This document shows, one piece after another, positions 14,329-22,475 of a DNA stretch of 38,647 nucleotides; the first letter of the stretch is position 1, and each line of letters starts with the position of its first letter. The stretch lies in assembly GCA_964515195.1 (NCBI GenBank), contig CAZETK010000030.1, positions 1-38,647 on the forward strand, written 5' to 3'. The translations under genes were made by a program, and so were the position numbers. Below the pieces are notes generated by a model, which worked only from the letters and a program-made list of their open reading frames with translations, searched no databases and was not told the DNA's origin. This DNA comes from Ga0074139 sp964515195 (lineage in GTDB: Bacteria > Bdellovibrionota > Bdellovibrionia > Bdellovibrionales > Bdellovibrionaceae).

Positions 14329-15930
14329 TCACTGCGTGGTCAGGTCTTTGCGATCAAGGACCTTTTGCAAGCGGATCAGAAACTGATCAGCTGATTCATA
14401 CTCGTTTAAAGTCAATTCCTCAAGCCATTGCCCCTCTGAAGAGAGAAAGATGACCGTTGGCAATCCATGGATGGAAAATTTTTCCATCCACTTTTTGGTT
14501 TCTGGGGTTACTTTAGTGGCATCGTACTTAAAAACATGAAAGTTTTCGGTCAGTTTTTGCACCCGAGGATCCGTAAAAGTGAACTGCTCAAGCTCGTGGC
14601 AAGCTGCACACCAAAAAGCCCAGAAGTCGATCATAACAGGCTTGCCTCTGGCTTGCTCCAAGGCCTCTTCGGTGAGAGGTATCCACGGCAAGGCTTGTTC
14701 CGCTAGTGCGGATTCGCTGATTACGGGCTTATTTAGAATGTTAGCTTGATTCCAAATAAGCACCATATAATAACCGCTCACCGCGATCACGAAAATCCCC
14801 ATGAGTCTCTTCACGCCCACCATCCACGGCCCTGACTTTGGCAAGGATTTAGAGAAGAGGCCCAGAAATAAGAATAGTATTCCAAGCCCGATGGCATAGG
14901 TGAATAGCAAGCCAAAACCGAGAAGTGCGTTTTGGGTGGAACTCACCCAGGCCAAAATGGCCACAAGCACAGGCCCTACGCAGGGGCTAGCAACAATGCC
15001 AAAAAAAAGTCCTGAAATATAGGCGCCCCGTTTACCCGAAACATAATGGGAAGTCGCAAAATTCATGAACTTCATCGGGAGTTGCATTTCAAAAACTCCC
15101 AACAAACTTAATCCCATGGCCAAGAGAATCAAAGAGATCAGAATCAAAATCCAAATTTGATTCAAGAGAGATCCAAAAAGGAAGCCAAATTGGGCTGCGG
15201 CGATACCCAGAAGTGAAAAGGTTGTGGCAATTCCCATCACGTAGATCAACGAAAAGGCGAATTGCTCTCGACGGCGGCGTTTCTCAGAGCCTCGGGCCAG
15301 GACCGCTAGTGTGATGGGAATCATAGGATACACACAAGGGGTGAGGCTTGTAAGAAGGCCTGCTACAAAGGCCAGCAAAAATGAGAAGGCGAGGCTTTCC
15401 TGAAGGCTGTTCTTGAAGAGCTGTTGCAAATCCCATCCCACTAAAGGAGCTGTCGATTCTAAAGAGAGAACGTCAAAATTGACTTTATGTATCTGTGTGG
15501 TGGGGAATAGACAGAAGGTGTCACCGCAAGCTTGATAATCGATTTCAAACTTTAAAGATTGCCCTTTAAAGTGGGCTGGGGCCAGAAGTTCGGCCGTGAG
15601 TTCCCCGCGCTCTTCTATACCCTCGCGTTCGCGGTTGGAAAATTTATCATGCCATTTTTTTAAAGGGCCAATGCTCCAGTCGCCTAACTCAAAACCGCCA
15701 TTGGGATCCAGGCGAAGTGCAAATTGATCTGCATAAGCATAATAACCTTTAGGAAGAGTGAGGGTTAAATGCAACTTGATAGGTTGAAGAGGTTTGATTT
15801 TTTCTGGAATTAATTGAGACTGGACTACTAATGGGTCTGGTCCTTGAGCCAGACTTTCGAAAGGCGTTAAGAGGCTCAGAACCCCGAAGCCAGTGAGAAA
15901 TAGAGAAAAAATCAAGGGGTTTAAACGCAT
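14329..15930 (-). CDS. dsbD: Thiol:disulfide interchange protein DsbD
   Basis: DsbD moves electrons from cytoplasmic thioredoxin to periplasmic disulfide isomerase and heme-maturation partners. The 533 residues show all three modules. There is a signal peptide and the alpha domain with C135 and C140 (ACGDTFCLFP). The eight-helix beta domain has C199 (LTPCVYPMIPIT) and C317 (ASPCVGPVL). The gamma thioredoxin domain has C441/C444 (FWAFWCAACHELE). It is a little shorter than the E. coli protein (565 residues), with a compact alpha domain. The gene sits between the rluB-like gene, 45 bases downstream, and the motAB leader. Its ATG has only AGG upstream. Confidence 0.93.
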   Translation of the reverse strand: MRLNPLIFSLFLTGFGVLSLLTPFESLAQGPDPLVVQSQLIPEKIKPLQPIKLHLTLTLPKGYYAYADQFALRLDPNGGFELGDWSIGPLKKWHDKFSNREREGIEERGELTAELLAPAHFKGQSLKFEIDYQACGDTFCLFPTTQIHKVNFDVLSLESTAPLVGWDLQQLFKNSLQESLAFSFLLAFVAGLLTSLTPCVYPMIPITLAVLARGSEKRRRREQFAFSLIYVMGIATTFSLLGIAAAQFGFLFGSLLNQIWILILISLILLAMGLSLLGVFEMQLPMKFMNFATSHYVSGKRGAYISGLFFGIVASPCVGPVLVAILAWVSSTQNALLGFGLLFTYAIGLGILFLFLGLFSKSLPKSGPWMVGVKRLMGIFVIAVSGYYMVLIWNQANILNKPVISESALAEQALPWIPLTEEALEQARGKPVMIDFWAFWCAACHELEQFTFTDPRVQKLTENFHVFKYDATKVTPETKKWMEKFSIHGLPTVIFLSSEGQWLEELTLNEYESADQFLIRLQKVLDRKDLTTQ

Positions 15931-15985
15931 GGCCTAATTTATACTGTCTTCTGAAAACCGACAACCTTTAACAGTTCTCGACTTC

Positions 15986-16018
15986 TAACTAGTTCTCAGG
16001 GCAGGGCCAGGCCCTGCC
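15986..16018 (+). other. Palindrome and GC-rich hairpin in the dsbD-motA intergenic region
   Basis: GGCAGGG (16000-16006) pairs with CCCTGCC (16012-16018) and is followed by TCAAATTTTT. An AACTAGTT palindrome stands at 15987-15994 and again at 16045-16052. The hairpin lies upstream of the predicted motA start site, so it may end read-through from upstream or act on the minus-strand dsbD leader. Confidence 0.4.
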
Positions 16019-16019
16019 T

Positions 16020-16046
16020 CAAATTTTTACAAACTGGCGCCGATAA
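16020..16046 (+). promoter_or_regulatory. Sigma-28 (FliA) promoter of motAB
   Basis: CAAATTTT (16020-16027) and GCCGATAA (16039-16046) are separated by 11 bases. The -10 matches the FliA consensus at 8 of 8 positions and the -35 (TAAAGTTT) at 6 of 8, with the canonical spacing. Transcription would begin near 16053, just before the ribosome binding site of motA. Confidence 0.85.
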
Positions 16047-16062
16047 CTAGTTTGAGGTAGAA

Positions 16063-16929
16063 ATGGGATTTGTCGGAATTATAGTCGTATTCATTATGGT
16101 GTTCGGCGGATTTTTAATTGCCGGCGGGAATATGTCCATCATTATCAAAGCCGCTCCGCTAGAGATGATGATTATCGGTGGTGCCGCATTGGGAGCCTAT
16201 ATCATAGGGAACCCGATGAAAATTATTAAATTGGGCTTTAAGCTCGGCATTAAAGCCATGACAGCAAAGGGTCCTCAGAAGACGGACTATCTTGAGCTTC
16301 TGCAGCTGCTTTTTCAATTATTCCAGGTGTTCCGAAAAGAAGGGCCTCAGGGTTTGGAGAAGCACATTGAGAAGCCGGATCAGTCAGAAATTTTTAAAGC
16401 CTACCCTGGATTTATGAAGAATCACCATGCCGTGGATTTTCTATGTGACACCATGAAGATCACTCTGTCGGCAGAGCTAAGCCCTTATGATGTGGACGAT
16501 CTATTAGCAGCTGATATTAAAGCGATTCATTCTGAAGAGCATGCAGCCCAGCACGCCGTGCAAACTGTAGCGGATGGATTTCCTGGATTAGGAATCGTGG
16601 CAGCCGTTTTGGGTATCGTGAAAACCATGGCCCACTTAACGGATGGTGTAGAAAAGATCGGAGCCTTGGTCGCCAGTGCGCTCGTGGGAACGATGTTAGG
16701 CGTGTTCGGAGCTTACGGTCTAATCGGTCCAACAGCTGCGAAAATGTCTATGGATATCGAAGCCGATGGACGCTACTTAGAGGCCATTCGGCAAGCATTG
16801 GTAGCATTACAGCGTGGCGCTCCTCCCTTGGTGTGTGTGGAGTATGCCCGAAGATCCATCATGCCAGAGGAAAGACCTTCGTTTGACGAGCTGGATCAGG
16901 CAACCAAAAACATTAAGAAAGCCGCCTAA
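16063..16929 (+). CDS. motA: Flagellar motor stator protein MotA
   Basis: MotA forms the cytoplasmic-facing, torque-generating part of the proton-driven stator in the inner membrane. The 288-residue protein has the expected four membrane segments: residues about 3-20, 30-48, and a C-terminal pair around GFPGLGIVAAVLGIVKTM and GTMLGVFGAYGLIGP. The conserved prolines of these two motifs (Pro173 and Pro222 in E. coli) are present. The central cytoplasmic loop is rich in charged residues that contact FliG. The ATG follows GAGGTAG, and a FliA promoter lies upstream. motB starts 33 bases after its stop. Confidence 0.95.
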   Translation: MGFVGIIVVFIMVFGGFLIAGGNMSIIIKAAPLEMMIIGGAALGAYIIGNPMKIIKLGFKLGIKAMTAKGPQKTDYLELLQLLFQLFQVFRKEGPQGLEKHIEKPDQSEIFKAYPGFMKNHHAVDFLCDTMKITLSAELSPYDVDDLLAADIKAIHSEEHAAQHAVQTVADGFPGLGIVAAVLGIVKTMAHLTDGVEKIGALVASALVGTMLGVFGAYGLIGPTAAKMSMDIEADGRYLEAIRQALVALQRGAPPLVCVEYARRSIMPEERPSFDELDQATKNIKKAA

Positions 16930-16962
16930 TCAAATGGCCTGAGAGCTGATGCAGAGGAAAAC

Positions 16963-17850
16963 GTGGCAAAAGAAAAACCTGTAATCGTCATTAAAAAAAT
17001 CACAGTCCAAGGAGGCGGCCATCATGGTGGTTCTTGGAAGGTGGCTCTTGCGGATTTTATGACGGCGATGATGGCATTCTTTCTTGTCATGTGGCTATTG
17101 GGCCAAAGTGAAGAAACTAAAAAAGCGATTTCAGATTATTTTTCTACGCCCTCTGTGATTGAATATAATTTTTCGAATTATGGCGTTGAACTGACTCTCG
17201 AAAAACTATTCTTAGACCTCCTGAACGAGCCGCTCAAAGCTTTTCAAAGTTTTTTAGAACCTGTCGATACGACTCCCAACTTATTGGATATGGGTTCAGC
17301 AAAGGTGATCGTGACCACAATTGCGGATCAATTGGGGGATTCAGCCAGGAATGTGCAAGTCAATCCCGATGGCTTTATGTTTGATATTCCTGATAATCTT
17401 TTGTTTCTGCGAGGTACAACAATTCCCGCGCCAGAATATTTGGACATCATGGATAAACTAAAAACGATCACGACTGGTCTTGAAGATGCCGAAATCTCCA
17501 TTACCGTATCTTTGTTTAACCAAACAGTACCGACCCAGCGTGAGTCAGAAGCCCGTCAGATTGCCCAGCAGCGTCTGGATATGATGAAGAATAAAGTTCA
17601 GGCCAGCTTGGAACACACTTCTACGTTTGTGAGTGGAAGTATTAACGTGCGTGATAAGAAGGGTGAGATTGACCCGAATAAGTTAATTGGACTGGTTGAA
17701 ATCAAAATCACACAAAAGCCTATCAGGTCAGATGGCTCCCAGGCGCGTAAGATAGATGATCTATTTGGCAAAGCCAGCGCGGATCGAGACATTTATGAAG
17801 ACTATGTCCAAAAACTGACGAAAAAGAAAAAGCGGGAAATGAACGAATAA
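16963..17850 (+). CDS. motB: Flagellar motor stator protein MotB with divergent peptidoglycan-binding domain
   Basis: MotB pairs with MotA and anchors the stator to peptidoglycan. The 295-residue protein starts with GTG behind AGAGGAAA. The N-terminal plug and membrane helix are typical: VALADFMTAMMAFFLVMWLL, with the proton-carrying Asp at residue 31 and a charged GGGHHGGSWK lead-in. The C-terminal region (about 130-255) occupies the OmpA-like position, but the usual GHTD and NxxLSxxRA motifs are not recognisable. The equivalent stretch reads ISITVSLFNQTVPTQRESEA, and the final RRVEI is LVEIKI. Peptidoglycan anchoring may therefore differ. The C-terminus is very basic. Confidence 0.9.
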   Translation: MAKEKPVIVIKKITVQGGGHHGGSWKVALADFMTAMMAFFLVMWLLGQSEETKKAISDYFSTPSVIEYNFSNYGVELTLEKLFLDLLNEPLKAFQSFLEPVDTTPNLLDMGSAKVIVTTIADQLGDSARNVQVNPDGFMFDIPDNLLFLRGTTIPAPEYLDIMDKLKTITTGLEDAEISITVSLFNQTVPTQRESEARQIAQQRLDMMKNKVQASLEHTSTFVSGSINVRDKKGEIDPNKLIGLVEIKITQKPIRSDGSQARKIDDLFGKASADRDIYEDYVQKLTKKKKREMNE

Positions 17851-17911
17851 GACGAAGCCGCCAAAATTTGAAGCAAGCTTGGCAATGGCAGTTATTCGGC
17901 TACCTTGGTTT

Positions 17912-18598
17912 TCAGAAGGTTACTGCAGTTCGCAGTATAAAAGCCATTTCACCCCGATCCTTGAATTCGTCAGTCGCTGTCGAGTAACTGACACTTAAAT
18001 CAAGAAAGATATCTTTAAGCTGGGTACCTAAACCAGTTCGAATATGAAAATAGCTATCCACATCGGCATCGGGCATTGTGTATCCGATTGTATTCATCCA
18101 CAACCAACTGGAGAAAACGGAAAAATCTTTACCAAGTCCCGCATGCATAGCGGGTTTGTCGGTCCCTTCCCAGTTGCTGTCTTTTTCATAGCTGATCTTA
18201 TATCCCCAAAAATCGAAATGGAGACCAATTGTATTTCCATTCCGGTTGTTAGCACGATAGTAAGAGTTTTCACTGTACTTAATGAACATTGCGGCTTCAG
18301 GACTAAAGTCGACCCGGATGTCCGCATTGGCCCGCAGCCAGAAATGCGTTGTCGCGGTATTTTCGTAATTGACGTTTGCGCCCCATACGCCTAACCGAAA
18401 TTGTGGGCCAAAGTTAAACCAGAAATCTCCTTGAAGCCCAGGATCTGCATCTGTTTGTGTCAAACCTCTTTCGACGAAATTGGAGGCCAGGGTGGCGCTT
18501 CCACTGAGGCCGAAGGTGGGTGCGGCAGCAGGCTCTCGATTCTTCTGAGCCCAAGCTGTGGTGGTGATCAAAATAAGAATAACGATGAAATTACTCAT
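17912..18598 (-). CDS. TorF-family putative porin
   Basis: The 228-residue protein has a signal peptide (MSNFIVILILITTTAWA). The mature N-terminus carries the TorF/Gcw-type signature SATLASNFVERGLTQTDADP followed by LQGDFWFNFGPQFRLGVWGA and NVNYEN. It continues as alternating beta strands and ends in Phe (AFILRTAVTF), the usual C-terminal signal for BAM-mediated outer-membrane insertion. Members are predicted barrels with unknown substrates. It is divergent from the exonuclease gene with 44 bases between starts and has no clear ribosome binding site. Confidence 0.8.
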   Translation of the reverse strand: MSNFIVILILITTTAWAQKNREPAAAPTFGLSGSATLASNFVERGLTQTDADPGLQGDFWFNFGPQFRLGVWGANVNYENTATTHFWLRANADIRVDFSPEAAMFIKYSENSYYRANNRNGNTIGLHFDFWGYKISYEKDSNWEGTDKPAMHAGLGKDFSVFSSWLWMNTIGYTMPDADVDSYFHIRTGLGTQLKDIFLDLSVSYSTATDEFKDRGEMAFILRTAVTF

Positions 18599-18610
18599 AC
18601 TCTATTTAAT

Positions 18611-18640
18611 TTGACTTAAAGGTAAAAGAAAAACAATAAA
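18611..18640 (+). promoter_or_regulatory. Possible promoter of the exonuclease gene
   Basis: TTGACT (5 of 6) and AATAAA (4 of 6) are 18 bases apart. The start site would fall at about the GTG/ATG at 18643/18646, another near-leaderless arrangement. The -10 is weak. Confidence 0.35.
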
Positions 18641-18642
18641 GA

Positions 18643-19482
18643 GTGATGGATCGGACTCGACCTTGGACAGATTATCCTCTTGTGGCATTTGATACGGAAA
18701 CGACTGGAGCTTATCCAGTAGGCTCGGAAATTGTCGAGTTTGGAGCCGTTAAATGGTATCGGGGCCAAGTTGTGGATCGCTTGCAAGTCCTGATTAAACC
18801 TCGAAGACCTATGGGTGATGAAGTCATCGCCATCCACGGAATTACAAATGAAATGGTAGCAGATGCGCCAGCGATGAAAGAAGTGATTCCAGCCATTTAT
18901 GGGTTTATGGAAGGAAGTATTGCTATCGCCCATCATGCGCCTTTTGATCTAGGCTTTTTGTCTTATGATTTTGAACAGTACGGATTTCCATTGTTTTCGA
19001 CTGCAGTTTTTTGCTCAAGCCTGCTTTCAAGAAAATTAATTCAGGGAACCGAAAACCACAAGTTGCAGACATTAGTTAAACATTTAGGTATTGATGGGGG
19101 AGCCGCTCACCGAGCCGCTGATGATGCTAACTCTTGTTTACAAGTTGGGCTTAAGTGCTTGTCGCTTTTAGGCGACAGTCTGCCGACTCAAAAAGTGTTA
19201 GAGACACAAGAGAAGAAATTAGAGTGGATTTACTATAGCCTTAAATTTCCACAAAACCTGGCCCATCAAACCTTGGTTCAAGGAATTGAGGCGGGGAAAA
19301 AAATGAACATTTTGTATGAAAAAGGATCCAAATCTAAACAGTTGCGGCCTATTCGAGCTCTTGGGATCGTACGCAATCCTGATGGAGATTATTTATCCGC
19401 TATTTGTCTATTGGATCATCAGAAGAAACGATTTTATCTTCAACATTTGAAAGAGGTTGAGATTGTGGATGGAGAGGAATGA
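18643..19482 (+). CDS. DEDDh 3'-5' exonuclease with a WYL-like C-terminal domain
   Basis: The N-terminal ~175 residues are a DnaQ/PolC-type exonuclease. ExoI is VAFDTETTGAYP (D17, E19), ExoII is AHHAPFDLGFL (D102), and ExoIII is HRAADDANSC (H156, D161), so the two-metal site looks complete. The C-terminal part (about 205-276) resembles a WYL domain: LVQGIEAGKKMNILYE, RPIRALGIVR, DYLSAICL and RFYLQHLKEVEIVD. WYL domains bind ligands or nucleic acid, often in regulators of DNA repair and phage-defence genes. The start is GTG at 18643 or ATG at 18646. The 3' end overlaps the convergent lspA-like gene by 83 bases. Confidence 0.82.
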   Translation: MMDRTRPWTDYPLVAFDTETTGAYPVGSEIVEFGAVKWYRGQVVDRLQVLIKPRRPMGDEVIAIHGITNEMVADAPAMKEVIPAIYGFMEGSIAIAHHAPFDLGFLSYDFEQYGFPLFSTAVFCSSLLSRKLIQGTENHKLQTLVKHLGIDGGAAHRAADDANSCLQVGLKCLSLLGDSLPTQKVLETQEKKLEWIYYSLKFPQNLAHQTLVQGIEAGKKMNILYEKGSKSKQLRPIRALGIVRNPDGDYLSAICLLDHQKKRFYLQHLKEVEIVDGEE

Positions 19483-20356
19483 ATTTGGCCTTCACTTCTT
19501 CTGCCAAGTGTTCTAAGTTTTTAAACTCATCGCTTTGACGGACTCTGAAATGAGCCGGATTTCCCTTCATAATTTCGCGAATAAACCGTTCAAAAGCATA
19601 AATCGGACCGGCGATACGATGGGAAAAAATACTACCGACGATATAAATTAAAAAAGCGAATGCCACCCCCAGACCCGCAATCAGAAATACAAAGGGCTGG
19701 GCGAACTTCTCAACGATATGATGATTCATGGCCGTGAGCTCTTGCAAGGTGACACGAAGATAAGTGTAACTGAAGACTGCAAAAACCCCTGTAAGAATCA
19801 ACGAAAGTGTTGCCAAAAATAAACTGAAGCGGCGCTGAAAGGGGGCATTGATCCAGAAGGATTTTCGATAATTTTCTTTTGGCCATAACAAATGGCCTTC
19901 GCGTATAAAGAAGTAAACAATTAATGCATATCCAATCCACTGAACGGCATCAGCTACGTTGAAAATGGGAGTGGTTATACCCCAAATTTGAAACTTGATG
20001 AAATCGACAATGGCTCCATATCGTATACGGTCCAGCACATTCCCTAATATTCCGCCAAGAAGAATGGAAAGACCTATTCGTAACTTCAGATGGCGTCCCG
20101 GGATCATATATTGAAATAGAAGATAAACTCCGACGATCAAAGCGCCCAATGTAGAAAGGGTTACAATTCGTAAAGTGGGGGGCAAATCCGAAAAAAGTCC
20201 AAGCATGGCACCATGATTGTAGATAAGATAGAAGACGCTGAATGGCCCTTCCTGCCCATGGCTATAACGTAGGGCTAGACTTTTTGTAAACCAATCTAAC
20301 AAAATCATTAAAGGAATAGGAAGATATACAAGAGTCCACAAACGTCGGTTCATCAT
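19400..20356 (-). CDS. lspA: Lipoprotein signal peptidase LspA fused to a membrane HAMP-like module
   Basis: Residues 1-155 form LspA, the aspartic protease that removes signal peptides from diacylated lipoproteins. They show DWFTKSLALR, NHGAMLGLF, GGILGNVLDRIRYGAIVDFI (catalytic D109) and PIFNVADAVQWIG (D136), with four membrane segments. Typical LspA ends near residue 165; this protein continues to 318. The extension has two more helices (about 178-198 and 220-242) flanking a short periplasmic loop. They are followed by a HAMP-like segment (HRIAGPIYAFERFIREIMKG, then DEFKNLEHLAEEV) and a short polar tail. It resembles the input half of a chemoreceptor or kinase without an output domain. The start codon has no clear ribosome binding site. 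The end overlaps the facing exonuclease gene. Confidence 0.88.
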   Translation of the reverse strand: MMNRRLWTLVYLPIPLMILLDWFTKSLALRYSHGQEGPFSVFYLIYNHGAMLGLFSDLPPTLRIVTLSTLGALIVGVYLLFQYMIPGRHLKLRIGLSILLGGILGNVLDRIRYGAIVDFIKFQIWGITTPIFNVADAVQWIGYALIVYFFIREGHLLWPKENYRKSFWINAPFQRRFSLFLATLSLILTGVFAVFSYTYLRVTLQELTAMNHHIVEKFAQPFVFLIAGLGVAFAFLIYIVGSIFSHRIAGPIYAFERFIREIMKGNPAHFRVRQSDEFKNLEHLAEEVKAKFIPLHPQSQPLSNVEDKIVSSDDPIDK

Positions 20357-20382
20357 ATGAAGTTAATGCTTTTTGGAAAGGA

Positions 20383-21810
20383 ATGCTAGTGAGAGTCCTG
20401 CAAATAATTTTCGTCTGGGTAATTCTTTTTTTTAGTTTTTTATCACCATCACTTGCGCAGACATTAAATAGCTCGACTTTGAACTTGATAAAAAAGCATA
20501 AACTCGACCCTCAGCATTTTTCCTTCTATTGGGCGCAGACAAGTGGGCCTGTCTTAATCGACCACAATAGTCAGGTATTGCGAATCCCGGCTTCAATTAC
20601 AAAAATTATCACAGCATCCGCAATTCTGAGCTATTTACCACCGGGCACGAAATTCAAAACATTTTTATCTTCGCGGGCAAAGATTGAAAATGGCATCTTG
20701 AAGGGAGATTTGTTTTTAGTGGGGGGCGGAGATCCCTCGTTTGTTTCTGAAAAAATGTGGTTTCTCGTGAATAATTTCGTCCGAACCGGAATTCGAGAAA
20801 TTGAAGGAAATATTATCGTTGATGATTCCCTGTTTGATCGAGTTCGCTTTGATTCAACCCGCGAGAGTTCTCGTGTTGATCGCGCCTACGATGCACCCGT
20901 GGGGGCGATGTCCTTCAACTGGAACTCGATGAATGTTTTTATCCGTCCCGGCCAAAAAAATGGAGATCCCGCCTTGGTGTTTTTAGATCCAGAAAATGAA
21001 TATTTGAAATTGAACAATAAGGTTAAGACAGTCTCAAAAGGTTCGGCCAAGATCGATGTGGATCGAAGCTGGAATAAGCAAACTAAATCCGAAATCGTAA
21101 CTGTCAAAGGCACAATTGGAAAAAATCAGAAGGAGCATGTGGTATTCGCGAATGTCACGCAACCGGAGTTGTGGGCAGGGGCAAACTTGATATCCTTTCT
21201 GGCGCAACGGGGAATCAAAGTAAAAGGTGAAGTTGTATCTGGAAAAACTCCGGCCTCTGCTGAAATTCTAGCCGAAAGTGAAAGCAAACCTATTGAGATG
21301 ATGTTGGCGGACATGAATAAGTTTTCCAACAACTTCGTGGCTGAAATGCTGACGAAAAATCTTTCGGTGGCCCCTGGGCACCCCGCCACCCTTGCCAAGG
21401 GCATATCCAAAATTCAGAACCATTTGAAGGAACTTGGCTTTACAGAAAAAGATTTCAAGGTGATTAACCCTTCCGGTCTGACCCGCGATAATAAATCCAC
21501 CGCCTATGCAATGTGGAAATTGCTGACTATTCGAGAGAAGGACTTTTCTTCGATGCCTGAATTTTTGAACTCGCTCCCAATTTCGGGGGTGGACGGGACA
21601 TTAAAAAATAGAATGAAGCAAGGAAAGTCTTATCGACAGATTCGCGCCAAGACTGGTTGGCTAAAAGGGGTTGTGTCCTTAGCGGGTTATGCTAGCGATC
21701 TTGAGGGCCATCCCACTTCATTTGCGTTCATATACAACGGGCCCGGAGATCAGCTCCGAGCCCGCGACGTTATGGATCAAATTTTTGAAAACTACTACTC
21801 GCAAAGGTAG
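20383..21810 (+). CDS. dacB: D-alanyl-D-alanine carboxypeptidase/endopeptidase (PBP4, DacB)
   Basis: DacB-type enzymes (peptidase S13) cut D-Ala-D-Ala stem peptides and cross-links in the periplasm. In predators of the Bdellovibrio type, PBP4 homologues reshape prey wall, but that role here is inference. The 475-residue protein has a signal peptide ending in SPSLAQ. The serine site is PASITK (S71, K74), the SxN box is S315-N316-N317 (NKFSNNFVAEML), and the KTG box is K423-T-G425 (AKTGWLKGVVSLAGY). The length suits PBP4 (about 477). A GTG at 20389 has better Shine-Dalgarno spacing (AAGGA, 6 bases) than the ATG at 20383, so the start may be two codons later. The last 16 bases overlap the tetR-like gene. 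Confidence 0.94.
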   Translation: MLVRVLQIIFVWVILFFSFLSPSLAQTLNSSTLNLIKKHKLDPQHFSFYWAQTSGPVLIDHNSQVLRIPASITKIITASAILSYLPPGTKFKTFLSSRAKIENGILKGDLFLVGGGDPSFVSEKMWFLVNNFVRTGIREIEGNIIVDDSLFDRVRFDSTRESSRVDRAYDAPVGAMSFNWNSMNVFIRPGQKNGDPALVFLDPENEYLKLNNKVKTVSKGSAKIDVDRSWNKQTKSEIVTVKGTIGKNQKEHVVFANVTQPELWAGANLISFLAQRGIKVKGEVVSGKTPASAEILAESESKPIEMMLADMNKFSNNFVAEMLTKNLSVAPGHPATLAKGISKIQNHLKELGFTEKDFKVINPSGLTRDNKSTAYAMWKLLTIREKDFSSMPEFLNSLPISGVDGTLKNRMKQGKSYRQIRAKTGWLKGVVSLAGYASDLEGHPTSFAFIYNGPGDQLRARDVMDQIFENYYSQR

Positions 21811-22448
21811 CGTAAGAACATCCGTCTGATTTCATCGGTCAGTTTTTGATCTTCCAAAAAGTTGGGATTATCAAGAACCACTTGCTCCATTAACCCTAGG
21901 AAAGAATGAACGCTTAAGCGAGCCATGATCTTAGGATCTCGACCCTCTTTTGGTTGAATATAAGTCGCCAAAGTATCAGCGTAAAAATTAATCATTTTTT
22001 TGAACTCGTTTTGATCAACCAGATATTGGTAAATGCCCTGAATTTTTTGGCGAAGTTCTTTTTGGGTTGAGTAGATCTCTAAACCCAAGTTGATAAGAAA
22101 TGGTACTCTTTCATTTGGCGGTACATTTTGGATCTGACCAAGTCTTTCTTGGAAGAGCTCGTTATCGCGACGGATCAGCTCGTGAATCAATGCGGATACA
22201 ACTGATTCCTTATTGCCAAAAAATTGATAAAGAGAGCCTATGCTGACGCCGGCCTCCTTGGCAATTTTGTCAGTTGTCACGCCGTAAAAACCCTCACGAA
22301 TCATAATTCGTTCACAGGCTTCTAAGATTGTAGCCACTGTCTGGCGTGATCTTTCCTGCGTAGGCGCTTTCATCTGCAACTTGGTTTTTGATTTCTTCTG
22401 TTTATTCGACTCTGTTACCATGTTCACACCCAACGAATTTGTGTTCAT
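21795..22448 (-). CDS. TetR-family transcription regulator
   Basis: The 217-residue protein has a basic N-terminal stretch, then a TetR DNA-binding domain: RSRQTVATILEACERIMIRE, VTTDKIAKEAGVSIGSLYQF and FGNKESVVSALI (about residues 32-85). The C-terminal ligand-binding part is all helical and not assigned. The ATG at 22448 has AGGAGAG upstream. Upstream of that lies an inverted repeat (22461-22475) suited to autorepression. The gene converges on dacB with a 16-base overlap. No transporter or enzyme target lies immediately beside it, so the regulon is unknown. Confidence 0.9.
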   Translation of the reverse strand: MNTNSLGVNMVTESNKQKKSKTKLQMKAPTQERSRQTVATILEACERIMIREGFYGVTTDKIAKEAGVSIGSLYQFFGNKESVVSALIHELIRRDNELFQERLGQIQNVPPNERVPFLINLGLEIYSTQKELRQKIQGIYQYLVDQNEFKKMINFYADTLATYIQPKEGRDPKIMARLSVHSFLGLMEQVVLDNPNFLEDQKLTDEIRRMFLRYLCE

Positions 22449-22460
22449 GTTCTCTCCTCT

Positions 22461-22475
22461 GTACCCTATTGGTAC
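22461..22475. promoter_or_regulatory. Candidate TetR-family operator
   Basis: GTACC-CTATT-GGTAC is a perfect 5+5+5 inverted repeat just upstream of the tetR-like gene's ribosome binding site. TetR regulators commonly bind such palindromes in their own promoter. Confidence 0.45.
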
